11,988 nt of DNA. Origin: an uncultured Eubacteriales bacterium (GTDB lineage Bacteria; Bacillota; Clostridia; Oscillospirales; Oscillospiraceae). How positions within the stretch are numbered: the stretch's first letter is position 1; each line of letters opens with the position of its first letter. The notes under the pieces are model-generated. The model saw only the letters and a list, made by a program, of their open reading frames with translations, had not been told where the DNA came from and searched no databases. Below are positions 6,684-11,988 of the stretch, one piece after another. The position numbers were made by a program, and so were the translations under genes. The stretch is from positions 1-11,988 of the forward strand of contig USPI01000022.1 in the NCBI GenBank assembly GCA_900556535.1, in the 5' to 3' direction.

Positions 6684-8450
6684 ATGGATGATCTGCGAAC
6701 TTCACTGCCCGGCTGGGAGATAGTCCGCTGCATCGGAAGCGGAAGCTCCGGCAAGGTTTACGAAATCAGAAAAAAAGATGAATACGGCGGCGATTTCCAT
6801 TGTGCGCTCAAGGTCATAAGTGTACCCGGCACGCAGAAGGAGTACGACGAGATGGCGGCAAGCATGGATGAATTCACCATGCGCGCCAAGCTCCGCGCTC
6901 AGGTCGAGGAGATCAGCAACGAATACAGGCTCCTCGGCGCACTGCGCGGACACCCGAACGTCGTCAACTGCGAGGATCAGATGATAATCCCGCACACTGA
7001 GGATATGGGCTGGGATATCTATATCCGCATGGAGCTGCTCACCTCGCTGCCCGAGTATGTCAGCCGGAACGGTATGACGGTCGAGGACGTTGTGCGCCTC
7101 GGCTCGGATATGTGCTCTGCGCTTGAATTGTGCCGCGAAAAGGGGATCATCCACCGCGATATTAAGCCGCAGAATATTTTCGTCAGCGCCTACGGGGTGT
7201 ATAAGCTCGGTGACTTCGGCGTTGCCAAGTCCTCCGTGCCGCGCATATCCGGCGATAAGGTCGGGACTTATTCCTACATGGCACCGGAGGTCTATAAGGG
7301 CACGGTTTATGACGACAGGGTGGATATCTATTCGCTCGGCATGGTGCTGTATTGGCTTCTCAACGACCGCCGCGGCCCGTTTTTGCCGCTTCCGCCGCAG
7401 ACGCCCACGGCAGACCAGACCGCCGACGCACAGATAAGGCGTTTTCGCGGTGAGCCGCTGCCGCCTCCGGGAAAGGGAGGCGCTGCGCTCAAAAAGGTCG
7501 TGCAGAAGGCCGTCAGCTATAAAATTGCCGACCGCTATCAGAGCCCGACGGAGCTCAAGAGCGCTCTTAACGCGGCGCTTTCCGGTAAAGCACCGGAGCC
7601 GCCGACGGCACCGGCATCGGAGGATGCGACCATCCGCGAGGAATTTATCCCCGACAGACGCCCGAGATACATACCGGAAGCCGAGCCCGCACCCGCGCCG
7701 CAGCCCCGGCCGCGCCCCCAGCAGCCTGCACCGCAGCCTAAAAAGCAGCCTGCACCGGCGGAAAAAGCGCGGACTGAGGATAAAAAAATGCCCGGCTACG
7801 TCGTCGCGCTTATCCTGCTCGTGCTTGCGATGGCTGCCGCAATTGTCATATTCATCGCCGCCGGCAAAAGCGGGGGTGGTGATCCCGAGCCGAGCGAGAG
7901 CGTTGCACCGACCGTGACCGCGACGAAGCAGCCCGAAAAGCTCGACGTGAAATCTCTCATGCTCAGCTCGCCCAGCCTCAAACTCACCGTTGAGGACGAG
8001 GCAAAGCTCAAGGTTACCTGCACTCCCGAACCCAAGGACGGGCAGGAGGAGCCGGGGTATATCTGGAAAAGCAGTGACACCGATATCGTAACGGTTGACC
8101 AAAGCGGCAAGCTCAAGGCGATAAGCCCCGGCGCCGCGACTGTCATGGTATATGTGAAGGATAAGATGGAGGTCTATGACCAGTGCACCGTCATTGTCGA
8201 GGAGCCCAAGGTCACGGAGCTGACCATCGAGGAAATGCCGACAAAGACCGTTTACACGATGGGCGAGCAGCTCGACACGACGGGACTTGTCCTGCGTGCG
8301 TATTATAATAACGGCTCGGCCAAGCGCATCACCGACCCGAGCGAATACGATGCCGAGTGCGACATGACCGGTCTCGGAAACCGCGAGGCTACCATAAGCT
8401 ATGGCGGCATGACCGTCACCTATACGGTAAGAATAAGCCTGTTCGGATAA
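6684..8450 (+). CDS. receptor-type Ser/Thr protein kinase with Ig-like (Big) ectodomains
   Basis: This 588-residue Hanks-type kinase has an intracellular catalytic domain (about 11-300), a proline-rich linker (about 303-357), one membrane span (371-393) and an outside part. Kinase motifs are complete: glycine loop GSGSSGKV (18-25), Lys43, helix-C Glu80, HRDIKPQN (157-164, Asp159), DFG (177-179), APE (200-202) and Asp214. Ser183, Ser184, Ser189 and Thr195 in the activation segment are candidate phosphosites. The ectodomain resembles a Big_2 domain (about 425-505, ending in the usual SGKLKAISPGAATV block) followed by a Big_3-like domain (about 510-588, PTKTVYTMGEQLDTTGL). There are no PASTA repeats, unlike PknB/PrkC. 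The start has an AGGGAAG ribosome binding site (6670-6676). No PP2C phosphatase gene is next to it. A terminator follows. Its signal and substrates are unknown; an envelope-sensing role is inferred. Confidence 0.93.
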   Translation: MDDLRTSLPGWEIVRCIGSGSSGKVYEIRKKDEYGGDFHCALKVISVPGTQKEYDEMAASMDEFTMRAKLRAQVEEISNEYRLLGALRGHPNVVNCEDQMIIPHTEDMGWDIYIRMELLTSLPEYVSRNGMTVEDVVRLGSDMCSALELCREKGIIHRDIKPQNIFVSAYGVYKLGDFGVAKSSVPRISGDKVGTYSYMAPEVYKGTVYDDRVDIYSLGMVLYWLLNDRRGPFLPLPPQTPTADQTADAQIRRFRGEPLPPPGKGGAALKKVVQKAVSYKIADRYQSPTELKSALNAALSGKAPEPPTAPASEDATIREEFIPDRRPRYIPEAEPAPAPQPRPRPQQPAPQPKKQPAPAEKARTEDKKMPGYVVALILLVLAMAAAIVIFIAAGKSGGGDPEPSESVAPTVTATKQPEKLDVKSLMLSSPSLKLTVEDEAKLKVTCTPEPKDGQEEPGYIWKSSDTDIVTVDQSGKLKAISPGAATVMVYVKDKMEVYDQCTVIVEEPKVTELTIEEMPTKTVYTMGEQLDTTGLVLRAYYNNGSAKRITDPSEYDAECDMTGLGNREATISYGGMTVTYTVRISLFG

Positions 8451-8477
8451 AAAACTCCCCCAAAGGGGGAGTTTTTT
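8449..8477. terminator. bidirectional terminator between kinase and PAP2 genes
   Basis: An 11-bp stem joins AAAACTCCCCC (8451-8461) to GGGGGAGTTTT (8465-8475) around a 3-base loop. T6 follows on the plus strand and the mirrored A6 gives T6 on the minus strand. It lies directly after the kinase stop and 17 bases beyond the PAP2 stop, so it serves both convergent genes. Confidence 0.92.
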
Positions 8478-8493
8478 GCTTCTTAATATTCTA

Positions 8494-9411
8494 TTACTTT
8501 TTGCCGAGCTTTGCGAAATACTTGAATGTCATCGGCCAGACGATGCCGGCGAAGAGAATGACGATGAAGTACCTCACACCGTGGGCAACGCTGTGGCCTG
8601 CAAAAAGCGCGAGCAGCGGAGCCTTGAGCACGGTCTTTACGGCGAGCACGATGCCCAGTCCGAGCACGACCTTAATTATCTGCGCCCACCACACAGCCTC
8701 GGTGGGAAAGTGCACATACTTGCTGTCAACGAAGAAAACGAGCGCAAGCCCAATCGCGCAAAACAGTATCATGTATGCGTTTTTGAGCCCCGATGCGTAG
8801 TTTTCCGTGTCAAGATCAGCGGGGAAATGATACAGCTCAACGAAAGCTACGAACGCCGCCGCGAGCGCAATGAACACTCCGAAGAGAATGTAGACCCTTT
8901 TCGGTTTTTTGTCCATATCGCGGAAGATGGGGTAGATGGCGAACACGAGCACCGTGCCGACGATGAGCGAAACGCCGACGTCAAGCGGGGTGTGCACGCC
9001 GACATACATTCTCGAAAACGCGGTCAGCGCAATGAGCAGCACGAAAACGATGCGCAGCGCCGTGTTTTTGGAGTACCTTGCGGGAGCGCCGAACACGGCG
9101 AAGGCGTTCTGCGTGTGTCCGCTTGGGAATGAATATCCTGTCGCCTCCGCACGCGCACTTTCGACTATCGTGAAATTCGGGTCCTTGACCCAGGGGCGCG
9201 GTATGCGAAACCACAGCTTCAGAAACTGGTTTATTATCGTGCCTGCAAAGCCCACAGTCATCATGTAGTAGCCGCAGTTTTTGCTCAGACACCAGAAAAC
9301 GATTATAGCTGCCGCGATGAACGCGGCCTCACCGCCGAGGTTGGTCACAATCCCCATGAGCTTGTCCAAAAACGGCGTGCGTATACTCTCAAGCGCGTAT
9401 AATAGTTCCAT
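8494..9411 (-). CDS. PAP2-superfamily membrane phosphatase
   Basis: This 305-residue integral membrane protein has the full PAP2/type 2 phosphatidic acid phosphatase signature: KLWFRIPRP (65-73), PSGH (96-99) and SRMYVGVHTPLD (133-144), with His99, His140 and Asp144 as the expected catalytic residues. After the catalytic core come about four more hydrophobic segments (near 173-192, 211-228, 245-262 and 279-296), making it longer than a minimal PAP2 protein of about 200 residues. Likely substrates in the family are undecaprenyl pyrophosphate, phosphatidylglycerophosphate or other lipid phosphates; the sequence does not decide. The ATG at 9411 is chosen because GAGAGG lies 6 bases upstream; the TTG at 9435 would put the start inside a terminator. 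The alcohol dehydrogenase gene is 59 bp upstream on the same strand, but a terminator separates them. Confidence 0.92.
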   Translation of the reverse strand: MELLYALESIRTPFLDKLMGIVTNLGGEAAFIAAAIIVFWCLSKNCGYYMMTVGFAGTIINQFLKLWFRIPRPWVKDPNFTIVESARAEATGYSFPSGHTQNAFAVFGAPARYSKNTALRIVFVLLIALTAFSRMYVGVHTPLDVGVSLIVGTVLVFAIYPIFRDMDKKPKRVYILFGVFIALAAAFVAFVELYHFPADLDTENYASGLKNAYMILFCAIGLALVFFVDSKYVHFPTEAVWWAQIIKVVLGLGIVLAVKTVLKAPLLALFAGHSVAHGVRYFIVILFAGIVWPMTFKYFAKLGKK

Positions 9412-9433
9412 ATAACACCTCTCGTTATTACGC

Positions 9434-9460
9434 AAAAAGCCGCTTTTAAGCGGCTTTTTT
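9434..9460 (-). terminator. terminator between alcohol dehydrogenase and PAP2 genes
   Basis: AAAAAGCCGC (9434-9443) pairs with GCGGCTTTTT (9450-9459) around TTTTAA. On the minus strand it begins 11 bases after the dehydrogenase stop and ends in T5. It stops only about 22 bases before the PAP2 start codon, close to that gene's ribosome binding site. The other side also has a T-run, so it can work both ways. Confidence 0.85.
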
Positions 9461-9470
9461 GCAGGTTTTG

Positions 9471-10682
9471 TTATGCCTCGTTAATGATGCGGCGGATGAC
9501 CTTGGTGCAGCGCTCCTCGTTGTAGACGACGGGGACGGGGTAGACGGGGTTTGCCTCCTCAAGCGCCCAAACGCACATCTGATGAATGTCCTCTTCCTTG
9601 ATGAAATCAAAGCCGGAGGGGATGTTCATGCGCTTATTCATTGCGCGGATCTCTGCGATGAAGGCCTTAGCCTTTTCCTCGTCCGTGCCGGTGGTCATGG
9701 TGCCGGTGAGCTCGGCAAGATGCGCCAGCTTTGCATAGACCGCCTCGCCGTAGTCCTCAAGAACTATGGGAAGGATGACGGCGTTTGCAAGACCGTGCGG
9801 GGTGTTGTACAGACCGCCGAGGGTGTGCGCTATCGCGTGGACGTTGCCGACGCCTGCGCGGGTGAATGCAAAGCCTGCCTTGAAGGACGCGGTGAGCATC
9901 TGCTGGCGGGCCTCCATGTCGTTTCCGTCGTTGTACGCTCTCTCAAGGTACTTGAAGATAGCGACGGTCGCTTCCTCGGCGAGACGGATGGATTCCTTGG
10001 TGTTATAAGTCCAGCAGACATATGCCTCGACTGCGTGGGTGAGTGCGTCCATACCGGTAGTGGAGGTGGTCTTCTGCGGCAGATCGCGGGTCAGCTCCGG
10101 GTCGAGTATTGCATATTTCGGCACAAGGCACAGGTCCATGATGGCGTATTTGTGATGGGTCTCGGGGTCGGTGATGACGGCGGCGATCGTGGTCTCCGAG
10201 CCGGTGCCCGCGGTGGTGGGAACGGCGACGAAGGTGGGGATCTTGTGTCTTACGCGAAGAAGACCCGCCATCTTGTTAACGGGGGTGTTCGGGTGCACGA
10301 CTCTTGCGGCAGCGCCCTTTGCGGCATCCAGCGGAGAGCCGCCGCCTATTGCGAGGAAGCCGTCGCAGCCGGTCTCGAGGTAGAGCTTCTGAATAGCGTC
10401 AACGACGGTGACGGTCGGGTTAGCGGAGACCTCGGAATAGTGCTCGTATTCAATACCCGCTTTTTCAAGCGCGGCCTTAGCAATGGGAGCGATAGTCTTG
10501 CCGACGGTGCGGCCGGTCACTATCATTACCTTCTTTACGCCTTCCTTCTTAAAAAGCTCCGGCGCCTGACTCAGCGCGCCTTCACCCTCGATGGTGATGG
10601 GCTTGCGCCAGTTAAGGCATCTTGCGCCGATGTTGAATATCGCCTGAAAAGTGCGATAGTAAGCTTTTTTTATGCGATCCAT
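9471..10682 (-). CDS. iron-containing alcohol dehydrogenase
   Basis: This 403-residue cytoplasmic enzyme belongs to the iron-containing alcohol dehydrogenase family (FucO/1,3-propanediol dehydrogenase-like), which interconverts aldehydes and alcohols with NAD(P)H. The dinucleotide-binding motif GGGSPLDAAK is at 113-122. By comparison with FucO, the metal ligands are Asp212 and His216 (DALTHAVE), His282 (VHAIAHTLGG) and His296 (TPHGLANA). After the second strand it has VTGR (55-58), where NAD-specific FucO has an Asp; Gly here suggests NADP(H) can be used, which is inference. The N-terminus is extended by about 25 residues before the usual first strand. The ATG is preceded by GGAGG at a good distance. 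It is a single gene with its own promoter and terminator, divergent from the PadR gene. The substrate is not predictable. Confidence 0.95.
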   Translation of the reverse strand: MDRIKKAYYRTFQAIFNIGARCLNWRKPITIEGEGALSQAPELFKKEGVKKVMIVTGRTVGKTIAPIAKAALEKAGIEYEHYSEVSANPTVTVVDAIQKLYLETGCDGFLAIGGGSPLDAAKGAAARVVHPNTPVNKMAGLLRVRHKIPTFVAVPTTAGTGSETTIAAVITDPETHHKYAIMDLCLVPKYAILDPELTRDLPQKTTSTTGMDALTHAVEAYVCWTYNTKESIRLAEEATVAIFKYLERAYNDGNDMEARQQMLTASFKAGFAFTRAGVGNVHAIAHTLGGLYNTPHGLANAVILPIVLEDYGEAVYAKLAHLAELTGTMTTGTDEEKAKAFIAEIRAMNKRMNIPSGFDFIKEEDIHQMCVWALEEANPVYPVPVVYNEERCTKVIRRIINEA

Positions 10683-10713
10683 GTAGCATATCCTCCAAAT
10701 TTTCGTTAGTTCT

Positions 10714-10742
10714 ATTCTAAACTATATAAAGTGTTTAGTCAA
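10714..10742 (-). promoter_or_regulatory. sigma-A promoter of the alcohol dehydrogenase gene
   Basis: On the minus strand TTGACT (10737-10742) is followed after 17 bases by TAGAAT (10714-10719), with a predicted start near 10707 and a leader of about 25 nt holding a GGAGG site. Its -35 lies 13 bases from the -35 of the divergent PadR promoter, so the two may influence each other. Confidence 0.75.
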
Positions 10743-10755
10743 GGTAAAAACAATC

Positions 10756-10784
10756 TTGACTTATATCGATATTCGATGTATAAT
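10756..10784 (+). promoter_or_regulatory. sigma-A promoter of the padR-DUF2812 operon
   Basis: TTGACT (10756-10761) is followed after 17 bases by a perfect TATAAT (10779-10784), with a predicted start near 10791. The spacer and the start region are filled by the inverted repeats described next, so a protein bound there would block RNA polymerase. Confidence 0.85.
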
Positions 10785-10809
10785 GAGCTCAACATCGATA
10801 ATCGATATA
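10762..10809. promoter_or_regulatory. predicted PadR operator: paired inverted repeat with four TCGAT boxes
   Basis: The left arm TATATCGATATTCGATGT (10762-10779) and the right arm ACATCGATAATCGATATA (10792-10809) are reverse complements apart from the two middle bases, and are separated by 12 bases containing most of the -10. Each arm holds two TCGAT boxes 7 bp apart (10766 and 10773; 10795 and 10802). PadR proteins commonly repress their own promoters through palindromes, so this is the likely autoregulatory site. The sequence shows the repeat; the binding is inferred. Confidence 0.75.
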
Positions 10810-10833
10810 TAACGCGGCATGGAGGTGGCGCCG

Positions 10834-11151
10834 ATGGCAAGGAAAAAATTCTCGACTCTGACGGAGCCGATGTTTTATCTGCTCATGTCGCTGCGCAGCG
10901 GGAAAAAGTGCGGAATTGACATCAGCGATTATATTGTCCGCCGCAGCTCACAGCGCGTGAAGCTCGGACCGGGCACACTGTATGCGCTTTTGTCGGAGTT
11001 TGAGCAGGAGGGACTTATAAAATATGTCGGCGTTGAGGGCAAGCGCAAGCTGTATGAGCTAACGCCGATAGGGGAGAAGGCTTACGGTGACGAGCTTATA
11101 CGGCTCAGACAGTGTCTTGATGACGCGAAGGAGGCGGAAAAGAATGAGTAA
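10834..11151 (+). CDS. PadR-family transcriptional regulator
   Basis: This 105-residue protein is a short (subfamily 2-like) PadR regulator: an N-terminal winged helix followed by a C-terminal helix for dimer formation. Typical landmarks are the early TEPMFYLLMSL helix, the LGPGTLYALLSEFEQEGLI recognition region (about 46-64) and the wing KRKLYELTPIGEKAY (about 71-85). These proteins usually repress their own operon and release DNA on binding a ligand. The ATG at 10834 is preferred to the one at 10819, because GGAGGT (10821-10826) lies between them at the correct distance. It is cotranscribed with the DUF2812 gene and overlaps it by 8 bp, and its promoter carries a matching palindromic site. 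Confidence 0.93.
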   Translation: MARKKFSTLTEPMFYLLMSLRSGKKCGIDISDYIVRRSSQRVKLGPGTLYALLSEFEQEGLIKYVGVEGKRKLYELTPIGEKAYGDELIRLRQCLDDAKEAEKNE

Positions 11152-11988
11152 AACTGTACGACGCATAAGACCCTACGGCTCGGGCGATATACCGGCCGTG
11201 CAGTCTTGGCTTGAGGAGATGGCGGGAAAGGGGCTGTTTTTCAAGGAAAGCGGCATGCTTTTTGCGAAGTTCACAAGGGCTGAGCCTAAGAAAATGCGCT
11301 ATCGCCTCGATTGCCGTGACGTTGTGGCCTGCGACATTCCCGAGGAGAAAAAGGAGCTGTATGAGCAGTGCGGCTGGCAGGTCGTCGGCGATTATAACAG
11401 CGACCTCGTGGTGGTGTGCACCGACGACCCCGACGCACCGGAGATATACACAGACCCCGAGCTTTTGGTCAAGCCGCTCAAGAATATCATGTATAAATAC
11501 ATGGTCTGTACGCTGGCGTTTGCTGTCATATTCTTCATTGCTTTTGAGCACTTCGGCGGGACAATGCTCACTTTCATAACAGCACGCTATACGCTTGCGT
11601 ATTATGTGTTTGCCTGCCTTGTGCTGCTGCTTCTTGCGGTTGAGACATTATTTAACGCCGCACACTGCTGTAGACTTGCTCTGATGACAAAGCGGCTTAA
11701 AAAGGGCAAGAATATACCGACGGGCAAACGCTACGGCTTTCGCCGCGCCGTAGGCAAGGTGCTTATCCCTCTCGCCGTACCGGTAATAATTGCGTGGGCG
11801 GTATTTATGCTTTCTCCCGCAGACCTGATAGAGGAGCGTCATATAAGCGATCCTTCCACACTTCCGTTCCCAACGTGCGAGGACTTCGGATGGTCGTATG
11901 ACAGTGAGCTTATCTGCAGGATCTCGAAATGCTCCATGGCGCGGTTCATCATGGAGCAGGCGTCCACGCCGGCCAGCGCGTCCAGAAA
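11144..11988 (+). CDS. DUF2812 membrane protein, 3' end cut off by the window
   Basis: The frame stays open for 281 residues to the end of the window. Its start overlaps the PadR stop (ATGAGTAA) and has AAGGAGG at 11128-11134. Residues about 10-113 match the DUF2812 pattern: RPYGSGDIPAVQSWLEEMA, a GLFF turn, AEPKKMRYRLD, then YEQCGWQVVGDYNSDLVV and an IYTDPE segment. Three hydrophobic segments follow (about 118-136, 150-170 and 204-224), then a soluble tail. DUF2812 has no assigned activity; such proteins are often encoded beside PadR, so the pair probably responds to a membrane or drug signal, which is inference. Full members are longer, so the end is missing. From about residue 258 on, the sequence looks less typical of the family and may cross a junction. 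Confidence 0.85.
   Translation, partial: MSKTVRRIRPYGSGDIPAVQSWLEEMAGKGLFFKESGMLFAKFTRAEPKKMRYRLDCRDVVACDIPEEKKELYEQCGWQVVGDYNSDLVVVCTDDPDAPEIYTDPELLVKPLKNIMYKYMVCTLAFAVIFFIAFEHFGGTMLTFITARYTLAYYVFACLVLLLLAVETLFNAAHCCRLALMTKRLKKGKNIPTGKRYGFRRAVGKVLIPLAVPVIIAWAVFMLSPADLIEERHISDPSTLPFPTCEDFGWSYDSELICRISKCSMARFIMEQASTPASASR

Noticed and set aside
6702-8102. 466-residue minus-strand open frame opposite the kinase
   Set aside because: The plus strand encodes every kinase motif; the opposite frame has none and is rich in Arg and His, as expected for an antisense shadow.
2-10682. CoA-transferase plus iron alcohol dehydrogenase as a 4-hydroxybutyrate pathway
   Set aside because: The genes are more than 8 kb apart, on opposite strands, with several unrelated genes and terminators between.
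9459-10709. 416-residue plus-strand open frame opposite the alcohol dehydrogenase
   Set aside because: The minus strand encodes a full iron alcohol dehydrogenase with its metal ligands; this frame crosses its terminator and ribosome binding site.

Overview
The window looks like a piece of chromosome from a Bacillota member of class Clostridia, probably a gut-type anaerobe. This is inferred from several signs together: AGGAGG-type ribosome binding sites, sigma-A promoters close to TTGACA-17-TATAAT, a PadR/DUF2812 pair, a Hanks-type kinase with a single membrane span, an FtsX-type transporter with a long coiled coil, and an acyl-CoA:carboxylate CoA-transferase with an iron alcohol dehydrogenase (fermentation enzymes). 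I cannot name a genus. No phage, transposase, CRISPR or plasmid genes are visible.

Layout. (1) 2-1309 (+): CoA-transferase, starting one base into the window and ending in a strong terminator. (2) 1344-1485: a short gene-free block whose ends form an imperfect inverted repeat; it may be a small dispersed element. (3) 1516-2166 (-): a short RluA-type pseudouridine synthase with its own terminator and a promoter that predicts an almost leaderless mRNA. (4) 2248-2322 (-): tRNA-Gly(CCC) with encoded CCA. Upstream of it, 2323-2554 holds no credible gene but has a minus-strand promoter-like sequence, a tandem repeat and a terminator. (5) 2615-6614 (+): a two-gene operon of an ABC ATPase and a 1097-residue FtsX-like permease with a coiled coil of roughly 295 residues outside the membrane. 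(6) 6684-8450 (+): a receptor-type Ser/Thr kinase with bacterial Ig-like ectodomains instead of PASTA repeats, transcribed from its own promoter and ending in a bidirectional terminator. (7) 8494-9411 (-) and 9471-10682 (-): a PAP2 membrane phosphatase and an iron-dependent alcohol dehydrogenase, with a terminator between them. (8) 10683-10833: a divergent regulatory region. (9) 10834-11988 (+): a PadR-family repressor overlapping by 8 bp a DUF2812 membrane protein that runs off the end of the window.

How the genes relate. The ATPase and permease form one transport or mechanotransmission machine. The kinase next door could sense the envelope, but it has a separate promoter, so a shared function is only a guess. 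The PadR/DUF2812 pair is probably autoregulated through four TCGAT boxes that flank its -10 element. The two metabolic enzymes are far apart and oppositely oriented, so I do not join them in a pathway. Most sequence is accounted for by ordinary genes; the regulatory structures and unusual ectodomains are what merit a second look.
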